Of a stretch of 64,000 nucleotides of DNA, positions 25,801 through 33,298 are shown piece after piece. This DNA is from Burkholderia gladioli (GTDB lineage: Bacteria > Pseudomonadota > Gammaproteobacteria > Burkholderiales > Burkholderiaceae), in the NCBI RefSeq assembly GCF_000959725.1, contig NZ_CP009323.1, forward strand, positions 3,038,001 to 3,102,000, given 5' to 3'. The position numbers and the translations under genes are program-made. Position 1 is the stretch's first letter. Each line of letters begins with the position of its first letter. The notes under the pieces were generated by a model that was given only the letters and a program-made list of their open reading frames with translations, was not told where the DNA came from and did no database searches.

Positions 25801-27073
25801 GCGCGCGATCGAGGCCGTGCGCCAGGCCGCCGTGCTGCTGATCCAGCCTGAACGGGGCGAGGCCTTCCTGTGCGCCTACGTGGTGCCGCACCAGGCCGAC
25901 CAGCGCGAGGTGATCGTCGAGGCGCTCAAGGCGAAGCTGCCGCCCTACATGGTGCCCTCGGTGTTCCGCTTCGAGACGGCGCTGCCGCAACTGCCGAGCG
26001 GCAAGATCGACCGCAACCGCCTGCGCGAGGAATTCCGCCACGAGCCGTCGCGGGTGGCGCGCGTCGCGCCGCATACGCCGGTGCAGTGCCGGCTGACCGA
26101 GGTGTTCGCCGAGGTGCTCGGCCACGACGGCTTCGGCATCCACGACGATTTCTTCGAGCTGGGCGGCGACTCGTTCAAGGCGATCCGGATCGCGGCCAAG
26201 TACGGCGCGCCCCTGGAAGTGACCGACATCTACGATCATCCGAGCATCGAGGCGCTGGCCGAGTACCTGGAGCGCGCGCCCACCGAGTCCGGCTCGGTGG
26301 TGCTGATGGCGGGCGACACGGCGCGCGCGAAGGCCGTGCTGGTGTGCGTGGCCAATGCCGCCGGCGGCCCGGTCAGCTTCGTCGACACCAGCCGCGCGGT
26401 GGGCCGGCACGAGGCCGACCTGGCCTTGTTCGCGGTGAAGCTGCCGCGCACGCCGGTGGGCGACGACGCGGCGCTGCTGGCCGAGATCCGGCGCCTGGCC
26501 GGCCAGGTCTGCGACGACCTGCTGGCGGCCACCACGCTGCCGGTGATCGTGTTCGCACAGTGCAACGGCTCGGCGCTGGCGATCGCGATCGCACGCGAAC
26601 TCTCGCGCCGCAAGGCCGACCTGCGCGCGCTCTGCATCGGCGGCGCGCTGATGCGCATGCGTCACGGCAAGCCGGACACCCGCAGCGACGCGCAGATCTT
26701 CGCCTTCCTCGGTGGCATGGGCGCGACGCTGCCGGCCCAGGCCGACGAGCAGGCGTTCTTCCTGCACGACTTCCGCTACGACAGCTGGCTCGCCGACGTC
26801 TACTACGATCACCTGAACGACGAGATGCAGGCCGGCGCGCTGCAGGCACTGGACGTACCGGTGTGGTGCATGGTGGGCACCGAGGACCCGCTGGTGGAGG
26901 GTTACGCCGAGCGCCACGCGGACTGGCTCAAGCTCGGCCGGCAGGTGCGCCTCGTCGAGTACGCCGGCATCGGCCACTACCTGCTGCGCGATTGTCCCGA
27001 CGCGCTGGCGCGCGCGCTCGGCGACGTCTGGCGCGATGCCGAGCAGGCCACCAGCAGGGAGGCCGTGGCATGA
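22262..27073 (+). CDS. NRPS, second reading frame: rest of E domain, then C-A-T-TE with a Cys thioesterase (SulM-like)
   Basis: This frame continues the E domain (LAEREHWL, GLGWFTS-type segment, FNYLGQFD). A condensation domain follows (YHHAILDGWS, His1790 in restored numbering), then adenylation (FTSGSTGKPKG from 2265, NAYGPTEASDD), thiolation (GGDSFK, Ser2663) and thioesterase domains. The A-domain pocket reads D-V-W-E-M-N-A-D-D: Glu at 278 and Asp at 330/331 suit a side-chain amine such as Dap. The thioesterase nucleophile elbow is AQCNG with Cys2793 (codon 26561-26563) in place of Ser, with Asp2901 (GTEDP) and His2931 (GIGHY) completing the triad. A Cys-type TE is the published hallmark of sulfazecin SulM, which closes the N-sulfonated Dap to a beta-lactam. 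The stop overlaps the sulfotransferase start. Confidence 0.92.
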   Translation: MLAEREHWLRTLREPVPPLLPDLGASARESRHSTRIVEVVLDAQATRELLTRTHHAYRTQTVELLLAALLIAAWRWRGLDALRIALEGHGRETEALAHYLPEHEPPALGETLGWFTSYFPQRLALPASQGEPELAATIAAVKTQYRATPRHGIGYGMLRHLAADAELDELATRNAPEIVFNYLGQFDVSADEAADIRVLSTVSRDDITPDRPREHRLGINGGVEDGSLRFEIDYACERFDAADVEALGACFEAALRELAAHCAAQAGWCPMPADFPLAGASRDELARWHASQPALDALYPATAIQWGMVFHSLMPNHASAYVNQVHMTLGEHVELDVLRRAWEVVVARHAALRTAFVGFEREQPLQLVAASVPLPWRETDHRGLAAEPREAAFRALLLADRATPFDFGQPPLMRFQVIRHDAGRRFVWTYHHAILDGWSLQLIWADLALAYAALAAGREPMLPAAVQFGEYVAWRPARPLDEDRRYWREQLGARTERTVLAIEQAGLDARAADAAVVTRELDEAGTRRLVEAARRSRVTLAAVLQAAWALVLGRHGGQSSPLFGVTTSGRDVELPGIDTMVGPLIATLPARVDIDPRATLGDWLRTVHARHVERESHGLLDLVEIQRESGVRAGQPLFDTLLVVENYPAAEHDARAALGMRDYDFIDDTHYGLTVTVKPGARLHFDIAFDRTRYHIKDIEIMTDHLNAALNRLPDQLEQPVEALLAGGSPAPAPASGEGLSRTCRQGELRLGRNLVPHLIEDHAADTPTRCALVCNGKRYTYDELNRAANRLANRLMQACPELGTDSLVGLRITRSDRLAVAVLAIWKIGAAYIPIDPVLPPQRMQEMLESAAATVVIADAAVAAVEPATAGVSRFVFEELAAPDATLEHNPDVHVSGHDLAYVLFTSGSTGKPKGAMIEHIGMLNNIVNKAHDMRIDAQCRVAQNASMSFDVSVWQMFIALAQGGTTFVYDDRTVHDIDGLLRRLHDDRITILEVVPTYLLALVEHLEAHPGLPRPEAMTYLMVNGETIDAALLQRWFALMPNTHVFNAYGPTEASDDITHHLMSPGDVIENPVPIGRALANFDIYIVDEQLNPVPIGTRGEIVVTGVGVGRGYVGMAGATAKAFVESPFPDRYKGRLYRTGDLGVMREDGVLMFHGRKDRQVKVRGMRIELEEVEASLRAIEAVRQAAVLLIQPERGEAFLCAYVVPHQADQREVIVEALKAKLPPYMVPSVFRFETALPQLPSGKIDRNRLREEFRHEPSRVARVAPHTPVQCRLTEVFAEVLGHDGFGIHDDFFELGGDSFKAIRIAAKYGAPLEVTDIYDHPSIEALAEYLERAPTESGSVVLMAGDTARAKAVLVCVANAAGGPVSFVDTSRAVGRHEADLALFAVKLPRTPVGDDAALLAEIRRLAGQVCDDLLAATTLPVIVFAQCNGSALAIAIARELSRRKADLRALCIGGALMRMRHGKPDTRSDAQIFAFLGGMGATLPAQADEQAFFLHDFRYDSWLADVYYDHLNDEMQAGALQALDVPVWCMVGTEDPLVEGYAERHADWLKLGRQVRLVEYAGIGHYLLRDCPDALARALGDVWRDAEQATSREAVA

Positions 27074-27849
27074 GCGCGTCGGGCTCCCGCATCGCCTTCG
27101 TCCATATCCCGCGCACGGCCGGCACCGCGTTCGGCGAGCATCTCGACCAGCTCCACGCGGGCGCCAGGATCGCGAAGTTCTACGTCGACGACGAGCATCC
27201 GGTGGTGAACGGCCGGATCGACGCGTATCGCGCGCTCGACGAAGCGGACAAGGCCTCGTACGCGATGCTGCGCGGCCATTTCCCGTACGGCTTCGACGAC
27301 AGCGAGCACGGCAGCCGCTACGTCACGCTGCTGCGCGAGCCGGTCTCGCGGCTCGTGTCGTACTACTTCTACGCGCTCAAGGAGCCGCTCAACTACCTGC
27401 ATGCGTACCTGTTCCAGCGCCGCATCGGGCTCGAGCGCTTCCTCGCCAGCGAGGCGAGCATCGATCTCGACAACGCCCAGGTGCGGGCCGTCTCGGGCGC
27501 GCATTTCGATTCGCCGCGCGCGCGCGTCGGTCCCGAGCACCTGGAGATGGCCAAGCACAACCTGGTCGAGCGTTTCGCGGCTTTCGGCCTGACCGAGCGC
27601 TTCGACGAATCGATGCGGCGCTTCTGCGCGCGCTTCGGCTGGCCCGCGGCCGGCGTAGAGCGGCGCAACGAGGGCAGCTACGCGCGTGACCTGACGCTGA
27701 GCCCGGCCTGCCGGGAGCACGTCGAGCACAGCAATCGCTTCGACATCGAGTTGTACCGATTCGCGCTCGAACGCTTCGACCGGGAGGCCGTCCCGGCCGT
27801 TCACGACGAGCTTCGAGACACCGACACTGCAAGGACTACAAGGAGCTGA
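27070..27849 (+). CDS. PAPS-dependent sulfotransferase, probable monobactam N-sulfotransferase (SulN-like)
   Basis: This 259-residue sulfotransferase-2 family protein carries the 5'-phosphosulfate loop as HIPRTAGTAF (residues 12-21; Arg15 replaces the common Lys) and the 3'-phosphate site as LLREPVSRLVSYYFY. It starts within the stop of the thioesterase-bearing NRPS (ATGA overlap), so the two are made together. In sulfazecin, a dedicated sulfotransferase N-sulfonates the Dap side-chain amine while the peptide is on the last carrier domain, before ring closure. Position and family point to that role; the substrate is inferred. Confidence 0.85.
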   Translation: MSASGSRIAFVHIPRTAGTAFGEHLDQLHAGARIAKFYVDDEHPVVNGRIDAYRALDEADKASYAMLRGHFPYGFDDSEHGSRYVTLLREPVSRLVSYYFYALKEPLNYLHAYLFQRRIGLERFLASEASIDLDNAQVRAVSGAHFDSPRARVGPEHLEMAKHNLVERFAAFGLTERFDESMRRFCARFGWPAAGVERRNEGSYARDLTLSPACREHVEHSNRFDIELYRFALERFDREAVPAVHDELRDTDTARTTRS

Positions 27850-27853
27850 GCCC

Positions 27854-28732
27854 ATGACCACCCTGGACCTGAGGCCGCTGAGCGGCACCATCGGCGCCCA
27901 AGTGCGCAACCGTACGCTGGCGGGCATCGTCGAGCACGGCGGCGTCGAGGAGATCCGCGCGGCGCTGTTGCGCCACAAGGTGCTGTTCTTCACCGACCAG
28001 CCCGCGCTCGAGGTCGACACGCAGATCGCGTTCGCGCGCCTGTTCGGTGAGATCGAGACGAATTTCCCCTCGTTTTCGGCCAAGCCCGACGGGCGCCCCG
28101 AGGTAACGGTATTCGACGCCGACGTGCCCAGCGGGCGGGCGTCGATCTGGCATACCGACCTGAGCGTCGCGAAGGCGCCGACCGCGCTGGGCGTGCTGTG
28201 CGTGATGGAGACGCCGGCCAGCGGCGGCGACACCATGTGGGCCGACCTCGAGGCCGCCTACGAGAGCCTGTCGCCGGGCATGCAGGCCTTCCTCGAAGGC
28301 CAGCGCGCGGTGCACGACATGACCACCGAGCAGTATTCGCAGCGCCCGGGCGCGTTCCAGGGCAAGGGCCGCACCGACATCGACCTGAGCAACCTGTTCG
28401 GCGCGGAGCACCCCGTGGTGCGCGTGCATCCGGAGACCGGCCGCAAGTGCCTGTTCGTCAATCCCTTCATGACCTCGCACCTGGCGGGTTTCCATTCCGC
28501 CGAGAGCGCGACGATCCTGAACTACCTGTATGCGCAGATGGAGAAGCCGCAGTTCACGGTGCGCTGGCACTGGTCGAACGGCGACGTCGCGCTCTGGGAC
28601 AACCGCTGCACCATGCACACCGCGGTGGACGACTACGGCGCCGGGCGGCGCTTCGCGCGGCGCGTGTGCGTGCGCGGCGACGTGCCGTTCGGCGTGGCCC
28701 GCGAGGCGGCCACCGCCGCCGAACCTGCCTGA
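27854..28732 (+). CDS. TauD/TfdA-family Fe(II)/2-oxoglutarate dioxygenase (SulO-like)
   Basis: This 292-residue protein has the iron triad as WHTD (His100, Asp102) and TMHTAVDDYG (His255), with RRFARRVCVRGDVP supplying the 2-oxoglutarate-binding Arg. The overall pattern, including VLFFTDQP near residue 45 and ETPASGGDTMWAD, is TauD-like. It starts four bases after the sulfotransferase stop. In sulfazecin-type monobactams a dioxygenase hydroxylates C3 of the ring or its Dap precursor, and a methyltransferase then makes the 3-methoxy group; the next gene is a methyltransferase. Taurine utilisation is an alternative role, but no taurine transporter is nearby. Confidence 0.85.
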   Translation: MTTLDLRPLSGTIGAQVRNRTLAGIVEHGGVEEIRAALLRHKVLFFTDQPALEVDTQIAFARLFGEIETNFPSFSAKPDGRPEVTVFDADVPSGRASIWHTDLSVAKAPTALGVLCVMETPASGGDTMWADLEAAYESLSPGMQAFLEGQRAVHDMTTEQYSQRPGAFQGKGRTDIDLSNLFGAEHPVVRVHPETGRKCLFVNPFMTSHLAGFHSAESATILNYLYAQMEKPQFTVRWHWSNGDVALWDNRCTMHTAVDDYGAGRRFARRVCVRGDVPFGVAREAATAAEPA

Positions 28733-28808
28733 CGAGGTCGCGCGAGGCGCGATCGATTGCGCCACGGCCGGCAGGCCGTGGTTCTCCTACCTGAATCCGA
28801 ACCTCATC

Positions 28809-29657
28809 ATGAACTCATCGACCATGCAATCCGGCGTCGACTTCTCCGGCTCCGTCTACCTCGCCTCCAGCACCGTGCGCGCGGTCGCGCAGCGCCTGAA
28901 CTGGCGCGCGAAGGTGCTCATCAGCGGCTATGAGCAGGATTTTCGCGGCAAGCGCGTGCTGGATCTCGCCAGCCACGACGGACGCTTCATGCACGCCGCG
29001 CTCGCGCACGGCGCGGCCAAGGTGGTGGGCGTGGAGGTGCGCGAAAGCCACCTCGACGCCGCGCGCGCGAACCTGGCCCAGGGCGGCCATGCGCGCGAGC
29101 GCTACGAGGTGGTGGCCGGCGATCTCGTGGAATACCTGCGCTCGGTCGAGCCGGGCGGCTTCGACACGATCCTCTGCTTCGGCGTGCTGAGCCACCTGAT
29201 CGAGCATATCGACGTGATGCGCGAGATCGGCCGCATCGCGCCGGGCGCCTTCATCCTCGACACCTGGGTGGCGCGCGAGCGCTGGAACCTGCGCGAGCGG
29301 CTGCGCAACCGCCGCGTCAACGCCTTCGTGCGCAACATGCAGCAGGGCGGCTTCGGCAAGCGCTCGCTGCTCACGCGCATGCAGGGCTGGTTCGACGACG
29401 TGCTGCCCAGCGAGCGCAGCCGCACCGGCAACCTGGTGCTGCTGTACGAGGACGCCGCGGCGCCGGGCGCCACCGCGCGCCAGAGCGGCCTGATGGGCTG
29501 GGCCAATCGCTCGGCCGTGGAGATGCTGTTCGATCATTACGGCCTCGATCACGAGCGGGTCGACTGGCACGCGCAGGGCCTCACCGACTGGAGCGAGCTC
29601 GAGGACTACCGCAGCGGCTCCCGCGAGAGCTGGGTAGCCCGTGCGCGGCGAGCCTGA
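28809..29657 (+). CDS. SAM-dependent methyltransferase, probable 3-O-methyltransferase (SulP-like)
   Basis: The 282-residue product is read from the ATG at 28809. The class I SAM motif I is VLDLASHDGRFMHAALAHG, followed by VVGVEVRE (acidic ribose-binding residue in motif II) and DTILCFGVLSHL (motif IV). The core is a compact Rossmann domain with an Arg-rich insertion (ERWNLRERLRNRRVNAF). It follows the dioxygenase by about 75 bases in the same direction. A hydroxylase-methyltransferase pair fits installation of the 3-methoxy group that shields monobactams. The acceptor is inferred from context. Confidence 0.8.
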   Translation: MNSSTMQSGVDFSGSVYLASSTVRAVAQRLNWRAKVLISGYEQDFRGKRVLDLASHDGRFMHAALAHGAAKVVGVEVRESHLDAARANLAQGGHARERYEVVAGDLVEYLRSVEPGGFDTILCFGVLSHLIEHIDVMREIGRIAPGAFILDTWVARERWNLRERLRNRRVNAFVRNMQQGGFGKRSLLTRMQGWFDDVLPSERSRTGNLVLLYEDAAAPGATARQSGLMGWANRSAVEMLFDHYGLDHERVDWHAQGLTDWSELEDYRSGSRESWVARARRA

Positions 29658-29669
29658 GGGAGCGCGCCC

Positions 29670-30473
29670 GTGAGCACGACCTTCCGAGACAAGGTGCGCG
29701 AGCGCTGGCCGCACTACGACGATCGCCGCGGCATCTTCCAGGCCGGCGCCACGCCCGACGAAATGCGGCGCGTGGCGAGCGAGACGCAGCTCGACTGCAA
29801 GCTGACCTGCCGCACGCATCTGCAGGCTTTCGAGGCCTACCTGCCGAAGCTGTATTTCCAGGGCGACGTGGCCGACTGCGATTTCGCCGCGCTGCCGCCA
29901 CGCTACGTGATCAAGCCGCGCTGCCAGACCGGCGTGCTGATGCTGATGGATCGCGGCACCGACCTGAAGACAGGCGCGGCGTTCGCGCCCGAGGAGATCC
30001 GCGCCTTCTTCGCGCGCCAATGGTGCTATCGCGGCCTGAACAATCACGTGATCGTCGAGGAGATGGTCGAGAACCGCGACGGCTCGCCCTGCGTGTCGCA
30101 GTTCAAGTGCCTGACCTTCCACGGTCGCGTGGAGTACATCCACTACGTGACCGTGGGCTACGACCTGGGCTGCGTCGCCTACGACTACGACCGCGACTGG
30201 CGGCGCGCCGCGCTCTATCACAGCGCGCAGCCGATCGAGCGCGAGATCGCGCGTCCGGCGCACTTCGATCGCGTGATCACGCTGGCCGAGCAGCTCGCCG
30301 ACTATTACCGCGGCTGGACCGGCATCGAGCACGTGCGCGTCGACCTGTTCGATTCGGACCGCGGGCCGGTGTTCGGCGAGTACGCGGGCGGCACCAACGG
30401 CGGCGAGGGCTTCACCGACGAGGCGCAGCGGCTGCTGGGCGCCTTGTGGCGAGGCGGGGCCGGTCCATCCTGA
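29670..30473 (+). CDS. TupA-like ATP-grasp protein, possible amide ligase
   Basis: This 267-residue protein starts at GTG (29670), 13 bases after the methyltransferase stop. PPRYVIKPRCQTGVLMLMD looks like the ATP-grasp lysine loop, and IEHVRVDLFDSDRGPVFGEYAGGTNGGEGF like the metal-binding end of the TupA-like ATP-grasp group (PF14305). TupA joins glutamate units to glucuronate in teichuronopeptide, so the family can form amide bonds. Between the methoxylation genes and a second sulfotransferase it may couple an amine to a carboxylate. Attachment of taurine to bulgecinine is one candidate, by inference only. Confidence 0.65.
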   Translation: MSTTFRDKVRERWPHYDDRRGIFQAGATPDEMRRVASETQLDCKLTCRTHLQAFEAYLPKLYFQGDVADCDFAALPPRYVIKPRCQTGVLMLMDRGTDLKTGAAFAPEEIRAFFARQWCYRGLNNHVIVEEMVENRDGSPCVSQFKCLTFHGRVEYIHYVTVGYDLGCVAYDYDRDWRRAALYHSAQPIEREIARPAHFDRVITLAEQLADYYRGWTGIEHVRVDLFDSDRGPVFGEYAGGTNGGEGFTDEAQRLLGALWRGGAGPS

Positions 30474-30486
30474 CAGGAGTGAGAGC

Positions 30487-31503
30487 ATGACATCCGCCGA
30501 TTCATCCGGTCCGGTGTGCGTCAAGCAGGTGCTGCGGGTCCGCCATGCCGATTCGACCCGCATGGTGCGCCCCGGCGACTTCGACAGCCGCGTCGTCGCG
30601 CGCCACGCCTCGCTGGCCGAGTTGCCCGAGCGCGCGCGCTACGTGCCGCTGTACGCGGACTGGCGCGCCGAGCGGCTCGTTCATGGCCGCTGGGAGGGCG
30701 ATGCCGCGTTGAGCGACGTGCCCTTCCTCTACCAGCATCAGCGCCGCCATGTGCAGTGGCTGGCCGAGCTGCCGTTCGAGCGGCTCGACGCCTGGCACGA
30801 CGATGCCGGCCTGACGCCGACCTTCGTGTTCTCGATCGGCCGCTGCGGCTCCACGCTGCTGTCGCGCCTGCTGGCCGCCGCCGGCGAGCCGGCGATCTCG
30901 GAGCCGGACGTGCTGACCAACGTCGCCTGGGTCGACGACGACGCCGAGCTGGCGGCGGCGCGGCGCTGGGGGCCGAGCGTGGTGCGCGCCGCCGTGTGCG
31001 GGCTCGCGCTCGCGTGCGGGCGTGCGCCGGTCATCAAGCTGCGCGCGCGCTGCAACCGGGCGGTGGACGTGTTTCTGCAGGCCTTCCCGCAAGCGCGTTA
31101 CGTCTTCATGTTCCGCGAGCGGGACGATTGGGTGCGCTCCACCTCGCGCGCGTTCGGCGAGCGCGGCGAGACGCTGGCCGAGCTGCTGAAGGTATCGGTC
31201 GAGGCCTTCGACCGCCTGCATCGCGCCGGCGTGCGGCCCCAGCCGGTCTGGTACGAGGACCTGCTGGCCGGCCCGCTGCCGGCGTTGCGGCGCATCGTGT
31301 CCGATCCGGCCGCCCTGGCGGCGCGCGGCGACGCCATCGCCACGGCGCTGGGCAGGGACGCGCAGGCGGGCTCCGGCCTGTCTCGCGAGCGATTGTCGAC
31401 GCGCGGCGCCGATGCCGAGGCGCTGGCGGCGTTCGACGCCTGCTGGCGCGCCATCCGCAGCGACGCGCTGCTGAGCGAGCACGGTCTCGCGCGGCTGCGC
31501 TGA
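30487..31503 (+). CDS. Second sulfotransferase, possible sugar O-sulfotransferase
   Basis: The product is 338 residues. FVFSIGRCGSTLLSRLLAAA near residue 112 is the PAPS 5'-phosphosulfate loop of the sulfotransferase-like superfamily, and YVFMFRERDDWVRSTSRAF is the 3'-phosphate site. It is unrelated in detail to the first sulfotransferase at 27070, so it is not a duplicate and probably has another acceptor. Bulgecins carry a 4-O-sulfo-GlcNAc, and a glycosyltransferase lies downstream, which suggests an O-sulfation role. GGAG (tgacaggagtgag) precedes the ATG. Confidence 0.75.
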   Translation: MTSADSSGPVCVKQVLRVRHADSTRMVRPGDFDSRVVARHASLAELPERARYVPLYADWRAERLVHGRWEGDAALSDVPFLYQHQRRHVQWLAELPFERLDAWHDDAGLTPTFVFSIGRCGSTLLSRLLAAAGEPAISEPDVLTNVAWVDDDAELAAARRWGPSVVRAAVCGLALACGRAPVIKLRARCNRAVDVFLQAFPQARYVFMFRERDDWVRSTSRAFGERGETLAELLKVSVEAFDRLHRAGVRPQPVWYEDLLAGPLPALRRIVSDPAALAARGDAIATALGRDAQAGSGLSRERLSTRGADAEALAAFDACWRAIRSDALLSEHGLARLR

Positions 31504-31529
31504 ACTGATTTCAAGAACCGGGAGATTCG

Positions 31530-32348
31530 ATGAACCTCGAGATTCAGATACGGGAGAGCCGCAAGCGCGTGTTGACGATGCTGCACGGCGCGCAGGGCGG
31601 CCATTTCGGCGGCGCGATGAGCGTGCTCGACAGCTTGATGGTGCTCCATCACCGGATTCTCGACCGCGATCCGGCGCGGCGCGCCCAGGGGCGGGCGGAT
31701 CGCCTGATCCTGTCGAAGGGGCATGCCTCGGTCGCGCTGTACGCGACGCTCGCCTCGGTCGGCGCGCTGCCCGAGGCCGAGCTGGCCAGCTACGGGCAGC
31801 ACGGCGGCCGCCTGGCGTGCCATCCCGACATGAGCCTGTGCGACGCGATCGACTTTTCCACCGGATCGCTCGGCCAGGGCCTGTCGGTCGGACTCGGCAT
31901 GGCCCTCGCGCTGCGCGGCACGGGCGCGCGCGTCTGGGTGGTGCTCGGCGACGGCGAATGCCAGGAAGGGCAGGTGTGGGAGGCCGCGCAATTGGCGTCG
32001 CGCTACCGCGTCGACAACCTGCATGCGGTGCTGGACCTGAACGGTTACCAGGAGATGGGCTGGCACGGCATGCCGGGCATCGAGCCCGCGCCGCTGCCCG
32101 ACGCGGCGCGCAAGTGGGAGGCGTTCGGCTGGCATGTCAGCGAGGCGCCGGGGCACGACGCGGCCGGGCTCGAGGCCGCGATGCGCAACATGCTGGGCCG
32201 GCGCGGCCAGCCCGGCGTGCTGCTGGCCCATACCGAGAAGGGCCACGGCATTCCGGCCTTCGCCGACGCGCCCGGGCTGTCGCATTGCCTGAGCCTGACC
32301 GAGGCGCAGTTCCGCGACGCCGTGATGGCGGCCGGGGAGCCGGCATGA
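31530..32348 (+). CDS. Transketolase, N-terminal (thiamine pyrophosphate-binding) subunit
   Basis: The 272-residue product covers the N-terminal half of a transketolase. GHASVALYATLA, the TPP/metal motif GDGECQEGQVWEAA and the metal-binding Asn in LDLNGYQ are intact. It overlaps the next gene, which encodes the C-terminal half, by four bases. Split transketolases occur in secondary metabolism and transfer two-carbon ketol units to unusual aldehydes. GGGAG precedes the ATG. Transfer of a C2 unit onto aspartate semialdehyde would give the open-chain form of bulgecinine (see findings). Confidence 0.88.
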   Translation: MNLEIQIRESRKRVLTMLHGAQGGHFGGAMSVLDSLMVLHHRILDRDPARRAQGRADRLILSKGHASVALYATLASVGALPEAELASYGQHGGRLACHPDMSLCDAIDFSTGSLGQGLSVGLGMALALRGTGARVWVVLGDGECQEGQVWEAAQLASRYRVDNLHAVLDLNGYQEMGWHGMPGIEPAPLPDAARKWEAFGWHVSEAPGHDAAGLEAAMRNMLGRRGQPGVLLAHTEKGHGIPAFADAPGLSHCLSLTEAQFRDAVMAAGEPA

Positions 32349-33298
32349 GGCCCGCCGCCCATTGCGCGCAGGCGCTCGTCGAGCGGGCGCGGCACGACCC
32401 GCGGATCTGGGTGGTGGACGGCGACCTGGCCGATTCCTACGGCGTGGACCGCTTCGCGCAGGCGCACCCGGAGCGCTTCCTGATGGCCGGGATCGCCGAG
32501 CAGACCATGGTGTCGACCGCGGCCGGCATGGCCGCCTGCGGCTTGCGGCCGTGGGTGTTCTCGTTCGCGGCCTTTCTGTGCTTTCGCGCCTACGACCAGA
32601 TTCGCGTCGGGCTCGCGCAGACCGGCGTGCCGGTCACGCTGGTCGGCTCGCACGCGGGCGGCTGCGGCGGGCCGAACGGCAAGAGCCACCAGGCGCTCAA
32701 CGACATCGCGGCGATCGGATCGCTGCCGAACCTCGATATCTGGACGCCCGGCTGCGAGGCGGACACGCGATTCGTGGTCGACGCGGTGCTGGCGCGGGAG
32801 CGCCCGGCCTATCTGCGCTATCCGCGCGAACCGCTGGGCGCGTTGCCCGGCGAGCCTGCCGAATGTCGCTGGATCGGCGCGCGCGCGCGTTTCGCGCTGG
32901 TGAGCTGCGGGCTGTTCACGCACGTCGCGCTCGACGCCGCGCGCCGGCTGCGCGAGTTCGACGTCGATGCCGGCGTGATTCACCTGACGCGGCTCGCGCC
33001 GTTTCCCGCTGCCGAGTTCGCGGCCCTGCTGCGCGACGTGGATGGGCTCTGGGTGGTGGACGACCACACGCGTCGCGGCGGCCTGGCCGACCTGCTGCAT
33101 GCCGAGGGGTTCGCGGTGCGCGACCCGGTGTTTTCCTGGCCGGCCGACTGGAGCGGCGATTTCGGGCCGACCGAGGTGCTGCTCAAGCGCCACGGGCTCG
33201 CCGCGGACGATATCGCCGCGCGCCTGGCCGCCGAACTGCGCGGCGGCGGGCGCGCGGCAAGGAGCGGCGCGCGGGCCGCCCGCGAGGCCGGCCGATGA
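32345..33298 (+). CDS. Transketolase, C-terminal subunit
   Basis: This 317-residue protein is read from the ATG at 32345, overlapping the previous stop. It contains the pyrimidine-binding domain with the catalytic Glu motif AGIAEQTMVSTAAGMA, the aromatic clamp FAAFLCFRAYDQI, and the GSHAGGCGGPNGKSHQALND loop of transketolase/DXS-like enzymes. A C-terminal transketolase domain follows. It must pair with the preceding subunit. The stop overlaps the start of the dehydrogenase, so three proteins are translationally coupled, which suggests consecutive chemistry. Confidence 0.88.
   Translation: MRPAAHCAQALVERARHDPRIWVVDGDLADSYGVDRFAQAHPERFLMAGIAEQTMVSTAAGMAACGLRPWVFSFAAFLCFRAYDQIRVGLAQTGVPVTLVGSHAGGCGGPNGKSHQALNDIAAIGSLPNLDIWTPGCEADTRFVVDAVLARERPAYLRYPREPLGALPGEPAECRWIGARARFALVSCGLFTHVALDAARRLREFDVDAGVIHLTRLAPFPAAEFAALLRDVDGLWVVDDHTRRGGLADLLHAEGFAVRDPVFSWPADWSGDFGPTEVLLKRHGLAADDIAARLAAELRGGGRAARSGARAAREAGR

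Noticed and set aside
22175..26977. A very long minus-strand open frame (about 1600 codons) opposite the NRPS
   Set aside because: It is rich in Arg, Ala, His and Gln with no domain pattern and lies exactly opposite conserved NRPS motifs; such antisense frames are common in high-GC DNA.
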